This document shows, piece by piece, positions 19,681-31,799 of a stretch of DNA of 64,000 bases. The DNA is from Glebionis coronaria. Its lineage: Eukaryota; Streptophyta; Magnoliopsida; Asterales; Asteraceae. The notes below the pieces were generated by a model. It was not told the DNA's origin. It ran no database searches and saw only the letters and a program-made list of their open reading frames with translations. The stretch is taken from contig CM046878.1 of NCBI GenBank assembly GCA_025667525.1, positions 100,269,237-100,333,236 of the forward strand. Reading direction: 5' to 3'. Made by a program: the position numbers and the translations under genes. Numbering within the stretch: the first letter of the stretch is position 1; each line of letters opens with the position of its first letter.

Positions 19681-19819
19681 TGGTTATAGAGAATAAGCTT
19701 TTCTTAAACTATAACTAAAATTTTAAATCCAAGACCATCAGCTATCATCAACGCCAATGTAAGATTTTATCCCTTTTAAATAAAATATCATATGTTATTA
19801 TATTATATAAACTACAAGG

Positions 19820-20454
19820 ATGTCTACTTCCACCAATATTCTCATTTCTTGCGATGACGAAAGAGAAATTATGATGTTCACTCCATCTCCCACAAGTGTG
19901 CGTGTTCCGTGTTTGTCTTTTTATGATACTCCTGAAGTACAAGAATGTTTCTCACATCAAACTGAAGTGATGAATAGTGTACCTTCACCTACGTCTCAAT
20001 TTCGGTTACCTTAAGATCTTTATTCGTCTTCCAATCGAATTCGTGAAGAGCCTTATGAAACTAAGGAAGACTCTAGAGCACGGATTGTAGAAAAGCACGA
20101 CAAGCAATTGTCCGTAATTTCTAGTCATCTTGATGAAATATCCTTGAATCTTTTAGATTGGTGGAAAGGAATATTAGGAATCTGATAAGAAGAAGGAAGG
20201 AGATTGAAGAGCATATTAGTCAGTTGGAATATAAAGTGGACGTTACTCGATGCCATAATATTAGACTGAGTAGAAGGATGGATGCTCATGAAATAAATAT
20301 GACAAGACTAGAGAAGGAGAATACTGAACTGAAAGAAGGACTTACTAGGACTGGGCTTATATTAGAATTACTCATCGATGATCTTAAAACAACTCAACAA
20401 TCTGACTCCGGATATATTTTGGACATAATTGAGGAGATCAAAATGGGAAATTAA
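19820..20454 (+). pseudogene. Leader ORF of the Tekay element, coiled-coil protein, broken
   Basis: An ATG at 19820 opens 64 codons (MSTSTNILISCDDE...) to a stop at about 20012. The same frame continues readable to about 20160, where the coding text moves to another frame (20158-20454). That frame encodes a strongly helical, heptad-like segment rich in Glu, Lys, Arg and Leu (NLIRRRKEIEEHISQLE and onward). If original, it was one protein of roughly 210 residues placed between PBS and gag, now broken by one stop and one frameshift. It has no zinc finger or enzyme motif. It is not part of the standard gag-pol set and I do not know its function. Confidence 0.55.
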
Positions 20455-20457
20455 GCT

Positions 20458-20793
20458 TAGGAATCTAGTTTTAGTTTGTAAGATATGTACAACTTTTTAT
20501 GTAACATAGATGCTTATCGTGTACATATAAATGATAAGTTGTTCATAAATAAAAGAAGTGTGCGTTGTTCTAAAAAAATTCTTGTTATCTTATTTAAATC
20601 TTTATAGTCATTCATATTTTGAATCCTCATAAATGAATTAAAATTTTTTATCGTCATTCATATCATGAATCCTCACATATGAAATGATCGAAAGAATTAA
20701 GAATACTCTATGATATAATAAATAAATTCCATACTCGATGTATGAAAAATTAAAATAAAAATCATTCTTATCGAGTATTATAATGTTGGTGGG
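20458..20793 (+). other. Spacer between Tekay leader ORF and gag
   Basis: AT-rich and non-coding, with a duplicated phrase TCATTCATAT...GAATCCTCA at 20609-20633 and 20653-20680. Confidence 0.5.
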
Positions 20794-21031
20794 ATGGCTT
20801 ATACGAGAGCATCAACATCTGCGACAGTAAATATGACACCTGCAGAAATAAGGCAATTCGTTGCTGAGAGTGTGACTGCATCTTTGCAAGCACAAGCCGC
20901 CAATATAGCTAGCGCAAGTAATGGAAATGTTGCTAGGAGAGAAGTTCCGATAGAGAAAAGATGTACTTACAAAGATTTCTTGAAGTGTCAGCATTTTAAC
21001 TATAAAGGATTTGATGGAACTGTTGAACTTA
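20794..21031 (+). pseudogene. Tekay gag, 5' part, cut by the Athila insertion
   Basis: Starts MAYTRASTSATVNMTPAEI and reads into the retrotransposon gag (capsid) region (CQHFNYKGFDGTVEL). At 21031 the Athila LTR begins. The next residues, a typical WFERTESVF block, resume at 43926 after the duplicated ACTTA. Confidence 0.88.
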
Positions 21032-22239
21032 TGATGTTCGTTTGCAAGTCTTAAATTTATATTACAAGGTTTAGACAAAACAAGGGACTAGAAGACAAAC
21101 ACGGGCAAGTATACCCTTTCGTTCGTAATACAACTTTGTATTGGTAAGCCAGGATCGTTCGCTAAGACTTAGTTTCATTTTGGTAATCAAGATAATAATT
21201 GAAGAAAGAAATAGTTGAAATAATATCAATAGTAACAAGTATGACTAATATGGGATAGCTCGTATAAGTTCGTGATGATGATAACAATGATAGAGATATG
21301 TTTATGTAGGTAAAGAGTGATAATCCTTTTTCGTCAAAACGGCGTTTACACAATTTACTTGGGTTTGATTCAAGACTTACGTTTAATTAAGCGACTAAGC
21401 TCAAAACAAGTTGCCACCGATTTCAATATTTTATCAAGTTTCTAAGCGGATCTCTCCAACCAAAGATTCATGACCATAGACAAGTTCTTGAAAACTTGTT
21501 ATAACAATTTGCGTTTCTCAACGCCAAACTATCGTAACAAATCAACTTAGATAAAATATGGTTTATAGAACTAGGTGGTAAAATGGTTCTACAACACTAG
21601 CTTGAAATCATATATAAAGGATCATATCATAGCATCATCACTAATAATAGTCACATACCCATATAGTCACAAATAGCTTAGCCTAACATAGTAATCAAAG
21701 TAACAATTGGAAAAAAGTAAGAGAACATCATACTTAGATTGGATTGAATAAACGAGTACACAAGTGTCACGATTGTATCGTCCCTCCAAGAATCGAAGAG
21801 TGGAATACTCTCGTTACAAGTATCTCCCAAAAGTGGATAATACTGAAATTTTACTAAGAAAGCTAAAACACTCGAGCTACGGAGTATTGAGAGAGAGAGA
21901 GAGAGGTGTGTCTAAAATGAGTGGAAGTGGCCTCTATTTATAGTGCTATCTGGGGTCAAATGTGCGCCGCACTTCTCCGAAAGTGCGCCGTACTTTGGAG
22001 ACGTGAATCTGCGCCGCACATGTGAGTTAGTGCGCCGCACTTCTGGGCGATCCAGAATTTTTTTCAACAACTTTGGCTTATTTGCATATTGAGGCTCCTT
22101 CTTTGTATATCTTCACTTTGCTCCTTCAAACTTTATATCTGCATATAAAACACAACATATTAAGTATCAGAATCTCTTATTTATACTACAAAGTGGCATT
22201 ATGATGATAGATTGAATATGTATAATTAGGTCATTATCA
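21032..22239 (-). repeat. 3' LTR of the Athila element
   Basis: Runs from TGATGTTCG to TCATTATCA on the plus strand and matches 42714-43920 with a few per cent differences. It contains a TATA box (plus-strand CTATTTATAG near 21933-21942) and a cluster of GTGCGCCGCAC motifs at 21961-22051. Confidence 0.92.
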
Positions 22240-22260
22240 AATTCCTCCACACTTAGCTAT
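22240..22260 (-). other. Polypurine tract of the Athila element
   Basis: On the minus strand GCTAAGTGTGGAGGAAT abuts the 3' LTR. Two similar blocks, TTAAGTGTGGAGGAGG, occur upstream at about 27213-27228 and 27427-27442. Multiple PPT-like purine blocks are common in such elements. Confidence 0.6.
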
Positions 22261-22688
22261 TGCTTGCCCTCAAGCATTCAAAGCGAGAAAACAAATTCAA
22301 TTTTAAAAATTCTTTTAAGTGTTGTGAAGTATGATAGGAAAATGATTTAATTTTTATGAATAGCAAAAGCAAATGACAAAATAATTTCAGCACCTTACGT
22401 GGATAGTGTTTGGATTTTAAGTTCACACAAATTTCACTCACAAAGGGTAAATGCAAGATAACACTCTATTAGCTCGGACATAAAATAGATAGCTACCATA
22501 GGTTTGTACATGACACATAAACATAACCGTTGCGGCGTGAGCACCAGATAAATTTTCAAAGAAGCAAAACGTGATAAATGATATGGGTGTAGGATCAAAA
22601 AGTATGCCTTTGTCAAAGTCATAGAACAAACTATACTAGAATACTTGATTTTTTTTTTCTTTTTTTCATTCATCATTATATATATATA
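22261..22688 (-). other. Athila 3' untranslated region, distal part
   Basis: Non-coding 3' region of the Athila element, continuing at 26679-27541 beyond Helitron 2. Short frames here lack gene character. It ends in a short TATATA run where Helitron 2 is inserted. Confidence 0.6.
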
Positions 22689-23519
22689 CTAGGCGATTAC
22701 CCGCGCATAGCGGCGGAATTGTCTGGCGACATATAATTATCGATACGATATATCGTGCTAAGATCAGATTGTAATTGCAAAGTGTCGTAACATGCGATAA
22801 TTCAATTTAAGATACATTTACGCATTAGAATTAGACAGATGAAATACAATACACATGACGATACATTTTTTTGTCAACAGTAAAATGGATTACAAATACT
22901 TTAAGCCATATAGAAAATTTTGAAAAAGTACACTATTGGAAACTTTCATACATTAAATCATTAATAAACGCAATCTCGCATACATGATATATTGATGTAT
23001 GACAGGCTTTCCTCCCAAAATCTTGAAACAAACCATGCGCATTAATGATAACTGTAAAAATAATGTAACTTCTTAATTCGGGTCACCACTGATAGTCCAT
23101 CAACGTAGGAAAATGCACAAATCCATGCCTACACTAAGAAACTTCTTAGTTTTGACACCAAAGTTATTGGAGTTCCATATATTATGAATAAATATATGCG
23201 TTTTTCACTATAAATCCATTCAGTTTCACCACCTACAAAGATAGTGCTATCATTAGCTTTTAAGTAACCAGGTAGGTAATCATGTATTGAGGAGTTAAAT
23301 AAACAGAACAAACAGTAAGCATGTGAAAATGCATTAAAATTTGGGAGTTAAAATATAACTAATGAATCATAAAGTTTAGTTAAAAAATACTTTGTGCAAG
23401 AACAACAGAACATACAAGATCAAGAAGATGCACTACCAATCTAGTGTCAAAGTACTTACTTGTTGGTCTGTAAGATACTTGATGTATACTATTAGATAAG
23501 ACAGAAGTTGAACATACAC

Positions 23520-23730
23520 ACATTGTTGGTGTACTTAAGGCTTGCAACAATGTTCTGGCTGACTTGAAAGGAGAATCTGAGGCTCTAACGAGACCCTTCT
23601 TTTAGAGTAAACAAACGGCCTTCAAGTTTGTCACTTTGGGGTATGGAAGAACAATGTCAGCCCGCCCTGGGGATAAGATTGATATGCTAACAATCTTGAC
23701 GTCTGGTTAAAGTGATTCTGTAAACCAAAT
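23520..23730. other. Exon-like segment in Helitron 2, unassigned
   Basis: A stretch more GC-rich than its surroundings. Both strands give short open text (minus: SARTLLQA; plus: KACNNVLADLKGESEALTR), but no family is recognised. It could be a captured gene piece. The flanking parts of Helitron 2 (22720-23520 and 23730-25480) show no gene; 24085-24235 holds small local duplications of a GAAATGTTC/AGGTAAATATTC phrase. Confidence 0.3.
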
Positions 23731-25489
23731 GAAACCATTGTTTTAAGCATGCGTGATTTATGCCACATGTGCTCCAAATTAGGAGTAAGAGAAGAACTAA
23801 AAAACGTTGGAAATGAAATGCGACAAACATGTTGAACAACTCTGAAGTGGCCTTATCATACAAACATGGTCCACCCAAAACCATTTTGGCCCATTCTATA
23901 TCTAGTCAATTTGACCCATTTTGGCTGACTTGACTGCATACTTATATATTTTATACCTGAGCAAGACTGTTCCCATCATCAAAGATGACCCGTTAAATAA
24001 ACAACTCAGAGAGATAAGTCTTAATCTCACCATATATTGGGTTCTGTTGCTTGGAATTGTCTTGCCATCCGTCATCAGGTAAATATTCAAAACTTTGAAC
24101 ACATATCGCCAATAGCAAGGAATGAGAAATGTTCAATTTGAAGTGAAATGTTCATCAGGTAAATATTCGATTTGAAGTGAAATTACCAGGTAAATATTCA
24201 AATTGGCATGCAAGGAATGAGAAATGTTCCAAATAGAGCCTGCATTAAAAAATACGATATTCAAACACATGTACATAAGTAATCATAAAACTTAAAAAAA
24301 CAGTTAACTGTAAGTAAATCATTGTTTATAACTCAAACCTACCGAGTCTTATAAATTCAGCATCAAAACATTTTATTGAAAAATGACCTTTTTGAAACTC
24401 AGTATCATGATACATTTTGTTAGAAACAGAACCCAGACGTTGACTCAGTTAGAAAATGTGATAAATAAACCTTTGATTTTAACCCGTTTTCAATAGTCGT
24501 ACGAGCTTCAAAACTTTGAACACATATCGCCAATAGCGCAATAGCTAATAATAACCTCAATGTGAAGCGCCAGGTGACATCGTTGACTTTTTATGTCAAT
24601 TAAACTGGGATAAAAAAGTTCCATTGCTTTGTATTACATAAGATCAATAGTGTTTCATACATATATCAAGATGTTCCTACTAAATAATAAACCAATGCAA
24701 CACGAACTTCTAGAACGCCATAAGGTTTCTCAATAGCCTTATCATGTCAAGACTCGATTCGAATGACCTGGTGCAAAACTGGAGTATGAACCCTATAAAT
24801 CAAGTTGTTAAAGTATTTAGCCCATTAACAAACGACCAACATATGATTAGCACACCTAAAGCCTTCAAGACTATCATTAAATAGATCAATAAGAAACTAA
24901 GTATTTCATTAGCTCTTGATGTAACACATAACAAAGATTCAAAACACCCCTATTGTCGCGATTTATATCTAAAACCAACCTTGAAACTATTAGATAATCA
25001 TAATCACTTGTGTCACAATTATACCTAAACTCTTACTCATATTCTTTTTTCCTATACTGCTGATCCTTGTAGTTATTTAGTAGTTTTATTAGAGAAAGGT
25101 GTTGTAAGTAGTTAAATAGACAAAAGGGTTTCAGCTCAGTGGTATCCACCTCTGAAAAACACACAGCTCCAAACAGAATCCAGCCTAGTTAGAATCACAA
25201 ACTTAAATTAGTAACAATTTAATGCACCATTTTATCTACTTAACAAATAAATTCTTATTTAAAATTCAATCAACCCCTATATTGAGAAATTACCTTCATT
25301 AGATGATAAATTTCTTTGTTACATGAATTTAACCCTAATTTCAAGAAACCATAAGACTTTTAATCAAAACCCCCAAATTAATGAAATTAGAACCTCAAGA
25401 AAACAAAGAAAAACCAAAGGATTATAAATCTTACCAAAATCAAACAACCTTGATAGTTTTGTTAGTTTTTCATCATCAATCGTTTAATT

Positions 25490-25760
25490 TTCTACTTCCG
25501 CGTCTTCATTGTCACTTGAGATGACGATGACATTGTCCCAAATCTAATTAAATAAACTTCAGATGAACATTTAACCACTGAAATAGTAGTTAAGAAAGCT
25601 CACAAGCACCATTATTAATTGCTTACCATCTTCTTTAGTAAGATGCGGTTTATCTATGTTCTGATCTCTGAGTGCGGCATTTGTGGCATCGCCATCGTCA
25701 GGCCGTAACATTCCAACGACCACCATTGTCAGGCCTCAAATGAGACCACCACCTCCAACA
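25490..25760 (-). pseudogene. Two-exon host-gene fragment in Helitron 2, unassigned
   Basis: On the minus strand, coding-like text ending KPHLTKEDG is followed by a GTAAGC donor (near 25625). About 80 AT-rich bases end in TTTAATTAG, and then a second block reads DNVIVISSDNEDAEVEN. This exon-intron-exon layout and the acidic Ser/Asp/Glu motif suggest a captured piece of a host nuclear gene, but I cannot name it. It has no start and no complete frame. Confidence 0.4.
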
Positions 25761-26675
25761 ACATAACTACCACCACCCAATATTCATTTGCAAACCAAAG
25801 TTACCAAAACAACTCAAAACAATAAAAAACACATCAAGGCCGCCTAGCACACTAAAACCACCCAATCTACCTAAACCATGTCATTAGTTTGGTAGACGGC
25901 AATAAAAGTGGCGGCGGCCGTAGGTTTGTGGTAAGAGAGAGGGATTTTGGTTAATGGTGGTTAAGGCCCGTGTTGGTAAGGGACCGTGGTAGAGGATGGC
26001 GGCGGTAGAAGCGATGTATGGTGTGTGTATTATGCTGGGTTGAAGTAAGGGTTAGGATGCTGTGAAGCAATCACAAGAGAAGGAGCAAAATGAAAAAAAG
26101 CAAAAGAAGGGTTTGGCGAACTAAATTCTAGTCGATGTGGTTTATATAGGCATGGAGCTAGGGTTTTATTTCAAAAAAATTTGAACTTTGCGTGTGAACT
26201 TGAAACTGTGAATGTCAAACTTTAAAAAAATATGGAAATAAGATTTGCATTTAATTATAATATGCTGAGAATTGTCAAATGTTAAAATATGAAAACCGTG
26301 TGAACTTGAAACTGTGAATGTCAAACGTATTTTGTAAGCCTGTGATTTCAACTTTTAACATTTTTATATTTACTTAGTTTTTCAACATTTCCTAAATTAG
26401 AGGGTTTTTCAACATTCAAGGTTTGAGGGAAAGATAGAGATTGTAACTTTATATTTCAACCATTATAAGGTTTCCTAAGATAGTCTTATTCTATTTAATA
26501 TTTCAACATTTACTTAAGTAGCACAATTCTAAACTTATGAAAGTTGAAACCGGGTTGTAAAGTTTATCATTTTCCTGTGCATTAACATTTCCTAAATTGA
26601 AAGTTTTTTCAACAATTCCTAAAATAACTTGATTTTCAACATTCAAGGATTTATGGTTTTTCCTTTATATGTAGT

Positions 26676-26678
<3 letters not shown>

Positions 26679-26757
<79 letters not shown>
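26679..26757. repeat. TA microsatellite at the Helitron 2 junction
   Basis: About 78 bases of TA belonging to the Athila 3' region. Helitron 2 lies between its A and T bases. Confidence 0.95.
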
Positions 26758-26759
<2 letters not shown>

Positions 26760-27541
26760 CAAGAGAACATCATAAACTTTATGACTTGACAAGTGGTTAG
26801 GCATAACATATAAGGATATTGGCACAATGGATAATATAACACATGCGTACAAGTGCCACATATTTTAGTAAGCCAGTGTAGCTTAACTAAAATGATATAA
26901 GGGTGATTTTATTTTGCTTCCTTTCGAAAATATCTATAAATTAACCTCACTGCGGTTTAGTAAATGATGATCAAACACAAATTTTAAAGCATACTAGATT
27001 ATCGGCATTCATACAAAATAGAGAAACATAAGGCTAAGTTTTTCTCACATATTTGGGTGATGGTTTTTGTGCTTAATTATAATGTCAATCAATGAGATTT
27101 TTGCTTTGCTAAAAACTTATTTATTTACAAAACATATATATTTTTATTATTTTTCAAAAAGATTTTCATGTGGAGAAATTTATTTTATTTTTTTCATTTT
27201 TTCTATTTGTCACCTCCTCCACACTTAAGTTGAACATCGTCCTCGAGGTGATAACTGATAAAACATTAAAAATAGGAAAAATGCAAAGGGAAACGAGAAC
27301 TTCCCGGGGCTTAGTAGAAAATTGCGAGACTTCGAGAGATGAATCCAGCTTAGAGCTCCAATTTGCTATTTTCCTACATGCTATAAAACAAAACAAAACA
27401 CATGCAATATATACAAGGACGATTTTATTTATTTACAGGTCCTCCTCCACACTTAAGTTAAAAGGTGAGGATAAAATACAGATTGCCTTCCGAATAGCGC
27501 TAAGTTTAGAGTCTTCAGTCAGACTCGGCTACTCAGATCTA
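26758..27541 (-). other. Athila 3' untranslated region, proximal part
   Basis: Non-coding, with two purine-rich blocks (minus TTAAGTGTGGAGGAGG) at about 27213-27228 and 27427-27442 that resemble the true polypurine tract. No envelope-like ORF is present between integrase and LTR. Confidence 0.6.
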
Positions 27542-28799
27542 TTATAAGAAGAAAGGAGTTTCTTCTCCTTCGATTTCATTATAGTGTTCTTCTTCATGAT
27601 AGAGCTTAAGTCTATGTCCATTGACTATAAAGGTGTTATTGTCTCTACCGTATAATTCAACATATCCGGATGGATATTGGTGTTTTACTAGATAGTCCAG
27701 TCCATCTCGAAGTAAGCTTAGGTTGCTTGAATTTATATTTCGAGATAAAGAGAAGTACTTTTTCTCCTTTTTTGAATTCTTTTCTTTGTCGTAATTTGCG
27801 ATCATGCCAAACTTTGGTTCGTTCTTTATATAATCGTGAACTTTCATAAGCTTGATGTCGAAATTCATCTAACTCATGAAGTTGGAAGTTACGTTTTTCT
27901 CCGGCTGCAATAAGATATGGGTCGCAGTTCTTAAGTGCCCAATATGCACGGTGTTTAATTTCTATTGGCAGATGGCATGTTTTTCCATACAACAGTTTGT
28001 ATGGTGTGGTTCCATTTGGTGTTTTGAATGCAGTACGAAAGGCCCATAGAGCATCTTCTAATTTTTCAGACCAACAAGCAGGGTTGTTTTGAACGGTCTT
28101 TTCAAGTATACGTTTAAGAGCTCTATTAGTGTTTTCAACTTGACCACTCGTTTGAGGGTGGTAAGATGTGGAATATCGGTGGTTCACTCCATATCTTTTC
28201 ATAATATTTTCCATGAGTTTGTTACCGAAATGAGTTCCTCTGTCGCTTGTTAATGCTTTTGGAATTCCAAAACGACAGAATAGTTTCTTTAAGAATACGA
28301 TAACAACTCTTGCATCGGTTTTTTGTAAAGCTTGAACTTCGGCCCATTTCGATACATAGTCGACATCGACTAAAATGTATTCACATTTGTACGATTTAGG
28401 AAATGGTCCCATGAAGTCGATACCCCATACGTCAAATATTTCGCAGACTTGGATGTTGTTTAGAGGCATTTCGTCTATTTTAGAAATATTTCCAGTCCTT
28501 TGACATGCTTCACATAGTCGTACTAAGGTATGAGCTTCAGAAATAGTTGTTGGCCAATAAAAGCCAGCGTCGAACACTTTTTTAGCGGTAGTGTTCGCGG
28601 CATAATGTCCTCCGGTTGGTCCGTAGTGACATTCATCGAGAATTTTTCTAGATTCAAATCTGGAAATACAACGTTGGATTATTCCATCGGAACAAATTCT
28701 AAATAAGTAAGGATCGTCCCAAAAGTATTTTTTTAGTTCAGAGAAAAATCTTTTCTTTTGTTGGTGTGTCATTCCCTTTCGTAATATACCTACAGCCAA
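27542..28799 (-). pseudogene. Athila integrase
   Basis: A 380-residue frame (28799-27657) holds the HHCC zinc-binding set (H58, H65, C96, C99) and the DDE catalytic triad of retroviral-type integrases: D128 in [10 protein letters not shown]186 in SDRGTHF and E222 in GQVENTNR. Near 27700 the coding text moves to the frame of 27868-27542, which carries the C-terminal end (NTFIVNGHRLKLYH) and the stop, so there is one frameshift in the C-terminal domain. The catalytic core itself is intact. Integrase inserts the cDNA into nuclear DNA. Confidence 0.88.
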
Positions 28800-29257
28800 A
28801 TAGTTTGCAAAGTTTGCGAACCATGATGTATTGTTTGTACTTGCATTATATGCTCATCGGGAAAATCATCGATTTCATCATCGCAAGAATCATCATTCAC
28901 TATGCGAGATAAATGATCGGCATCAACATTTTTAACTCCTTTTTTATCTTTGATTTCCAAATCAAATTCTTGTAAAAGCAATATCCATCGTATTAGACGA
29001 GGTTTGGCGTCTTGCTCTTTGAACAAGTATTTTAAAGCTGAGTGATCGGTGTAAACTATTGTTTTTGAGAATACGAGGTATGATCGAAATTTGTCAAACG
29101 CGTAAACTACAACCATGAGTTCTTTTTCCGTAATTGGGTAATTTTGTTGGGCTGCGTTAAGAGTTCTACTTGAAAAATAGATGGGATGAAATTGTTTACC
29201 ATCTTTTTGTACAAGGACGGCTCCAAGGGCATGTTCACTTACCTCGCACATAAGCAC
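28790..29257 (-). pseudogene. Athila RNase H domain
   Basis: Frame of 155 codons with the Ty3/gypsy RNase H pattern: [11 protein letters not shown], then [30 protein letters not shown] and the DADHLSR tether typical of gypsy pol. It overlaps the integrase frame by a few bases in another phase, showing a frameshift, and a gap of about 125 bases separates it from the RT frame. Confidence 0.85.
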
Positions 29258-30606
29258 AAATGGAAGGTTCCAATCAGGGCTTGTAATAATGGGTGTGCAT
29301 GTAAGTTTTTCTTTAAGTGTTTTGAATGCTGAAAGACATTCGTCGTTAAAATCGAACGTTCTTTCTTTCTCTAAAAGCTAAGTTAAAGGTCTTGCGATTT
29401 TCGCAAAGTCTTTGATAAATTGTCGGTAAAAACGACATGACCTAAGAAACTTCTAATGCCTTTAACATTAGTAGGTGGTGGGAGTTTTGAGATCACGTCT
29501 ATTCTTACTTTGTCAAGTTCAAGGCCGACTCCAGACACTTTGTGTCCTAGTACAATTCCTTCTTTAACCATGAAGTGACATTTTTCCCACTTTAGCACAA
29601 GATTTGCTTCTTTGCATCGTGCTAACATTTTATCAAGATTGTTCAGACATGTGTCGAAAGAATTTCCAAAGACGGAGAAATCCTCCATGAAGACTTCGAC
29701 TGATTCTTCAATCATATCGTGAAAGATTGCAATCATACACCTCTGAAAGTGGCAGGTGCATTGCATAGACCAAAAGGCATGCGCCTATAAGCATAAGTTC
29801 CAAATGGACAAGTAAACGTGGTTTTTTCTTGATCTATAGGGTCGATTGGGATTTGAAAGTATCCAGAAAAACCATCGAGGAAACAAAAGTATTCATTTCT
29901 TGCGAGTCTTTCTAACATTTGATCCATAAAGGGTAAAGGAAAATGATCTTTCACGGTTGCATCATTTAGTTTTCGATAATCAATACAAACTCTCTATCCG
30001 GTGATGGTTCGTGTTGGTACTAATTCGTTATTTTCGTTAGTTACTACAGTGATACCTCCCTTTTTAGGTACACAATGAATATGACTAGCCCATGGGCTAT
30101 CGGCGATTGGGTAGATTATTCCAGAATCTAAGAGTTTAAGGATTTCTTTTTTAACAACATTTTTCATGTTAGGATTTAATCTTCGTTGTTTTTCAACAAT
30201 CGGTTTCTTGTTATCCAAAAGTTGGATTTTGTGTTTGCAGAACGATGGACATATGCCAGGAATGTCAGAAGTTTTCCAAGCAAAAGCTTGTTTACGCTTC
30301 TTGAGAACGTTAGTTAGATCGTCTTTGTATTCTTCCGAAAGTTGGGATGAAATAATTACAGGGAGTAATTTTTCTTCGTGAAGAAACACATATTTCAGAT
30401 ATTTAGGAAGAATTTTAAGTTCTAAATCTGTAGGAGATTCTTCGACAGATTTCTTAACTTTGAAATCGGTTTCGAAAGTTATGGTTTCAAATGGTGTTTT
30501 GATTTCTTCTTCGATTGTTTCGACTGGTTCATCAGTATGGTCGGCTGTGAAGGCATCAAATTCAGCAAAAAGTTCTTCTTTGAGGATGGTTGCTTCGATA
30601 GAATAC
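29258..30606 (-). pseudogene. Athila reverse transcriptase, broken
   Basis: Coding text continues from the insertion joint at 30606. It reads the RT fingers and palm (SPWASHIHCVPKKGG; CFLDGFSGYFQIPI; RRMPFGLCNAPATF), with a stop before 29994 just ahead of an RVCIDYRKLN-like block, a frame change near 29735-29766 and another near 29383. The catalytic box reads VFMEDFSVFG, where the family normally has two Asp after Met, so one metal-binding Asp is Glu. The enzyme would be inactive. Confidence 0.88.
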
Positions 30607-31717
30607 TGTAGAAACTAGAAGGGGCGGGGGGGGGGGGGGGGGTTGAATAGTTTCTCTTCAATTAGTTACCTAATTTAAATTACTTTGAATTAAGTGTGTA
30701 TCAAAACTATCTTTTACTTAAAGGTAAGTTGCATAATGATTAGGTTCAATTCAAATGCATTAGCAATGGTAATAGGTAAGTATAATGATAATGAAATAAG
30801 TAAAGAGTAAGGAAAGAGACAACCTAGTGACAAGACACCAAGATTTATAGTGGTTCGACAACGAGGCTCTAGCCTCGTTTCTACTCCACTCCTCGAGTAC
30901 ACCTACTCGAGATTTCCACTATATCCACAAGCTCCCTTCTTGGTGGAGAAAGCCTTACATCGTCGCTTACATTATTTTCCGACACTAAGCTAAATTTCGA
31001 GACCTAATCATTAGCTAGGACCAATCTACACAACGACGCCTACTTCACAATTTAACGACACAAGGCTAGATGTCGAGTTCTAATCTCAAGGTAAAACCAA
31101 TCTTCACGACGTTGCCTACTTCACCATTTAACGACACAAGGCTAGATGTTGAGTTCTAATCCAAAGCTAGAACCAATCTTTACGACTCTTCACTTTGAAG
31201 CTAAGTGAGAACTTCACACAACACAACTACTAATCACTTTCAAGTTTAGTGAGAACTCACAAGACACAACCACATCACTTTATAGTTTAGTGAGAAATAC
31301 TACACAAATCTATTACAACTCAACTAGACATATCCAAGTACACAGATGTAGCTTGGATCTACACAACACAAATCCAAGCAAACACATATGCAATGGATGT
31401 ACACAACAAATCTAAGTATATACAAATAGCTTGGATGAACACAACTAGTCCAAGTATTTCATAAATACAAATGGATCAACAAAAATAAAAAGGCTAACAT
31501 GATGAACATGACTAATTCATGGATTAATCTTTATCACAAAACTAGTGAGTGAGTGATCTTCTCATTGGACAAGGTAAAGGAGGGGATCAAGGGGATAATC
31601 ATATGTAAACATCCTTAACACTTTAAGTGATCATTTACTAATGATTATGCTATAGAAAAGAGTAAGGGGGCTGAGAAAAACGTCCAAGAGGCTTATTGGA
31701 AAATGAGATTTGATCCA

Positions 31718-31727
31718 CTATTTATAG
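31718..31727 (-). promoter_or_regulatory. TATA box of the pol-less element, 3' LTR copy
   Basis: Minus-strand CTATAAATAG, about 47 bases downstream of the LTR inverted repeat. The 5' LTR copy that would drive the element is at 39636-39645. Confidence 0.6.
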
Positions 31728-31773
31728 AAGACAAAGTCCAACGGCTAGCTGGGCGCGGATCCTTATCTAGCCG

Positions 31774-31799
31774 GCGGTACCTTATCGATAAGGAACCGC
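31774..31799. repeat. 26-bp near-perfect palindrome, copy in 3' LTR
   Basis: Core CCTTATCGATAAGG (perfect) with GCGGTA and AACCGC arms; only one base pair fails to match. A second half-site (GGTACCGCC) lies at 31811-31820. Confidence 0.9.

Larger units (their letters stand above)
22689..26678 (-). mobile_element. Helitron 2, non-autonomous, 4.0 kb, in a TA tract
   Basis: Read on the minus strand, the 5' end is TCTACTACATATAAAGG after a host A (26679). The 3' end has the inverted GC-rich word CCGCTATGCGCGG, then GTAATCGC and CTAG at 22692-22689, followed by a host T. Both flanks are TATATA sequence (22678-22688 and 26679-26757). The 3' hairpin stem is short (4 bp), weaker than that of Helitron 1. 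No Rep/helicase ORF is visible, so it is non-autonomous. Confidence 0.75.

Noticed and set aside
22689..26678. Helitron 2 as a Mutator or hAT element
   Set aside because: No inverted termini or target duplication; TC at one end, CTAG at the other and A/T flanks fit a Helitron better.
27170..27547. Plus-strand 125-codon ORF in the Athila 3' region
   Set aside because: It runs antisense through the purine-rich 3' region of the Athila element and has no recognisable domain.
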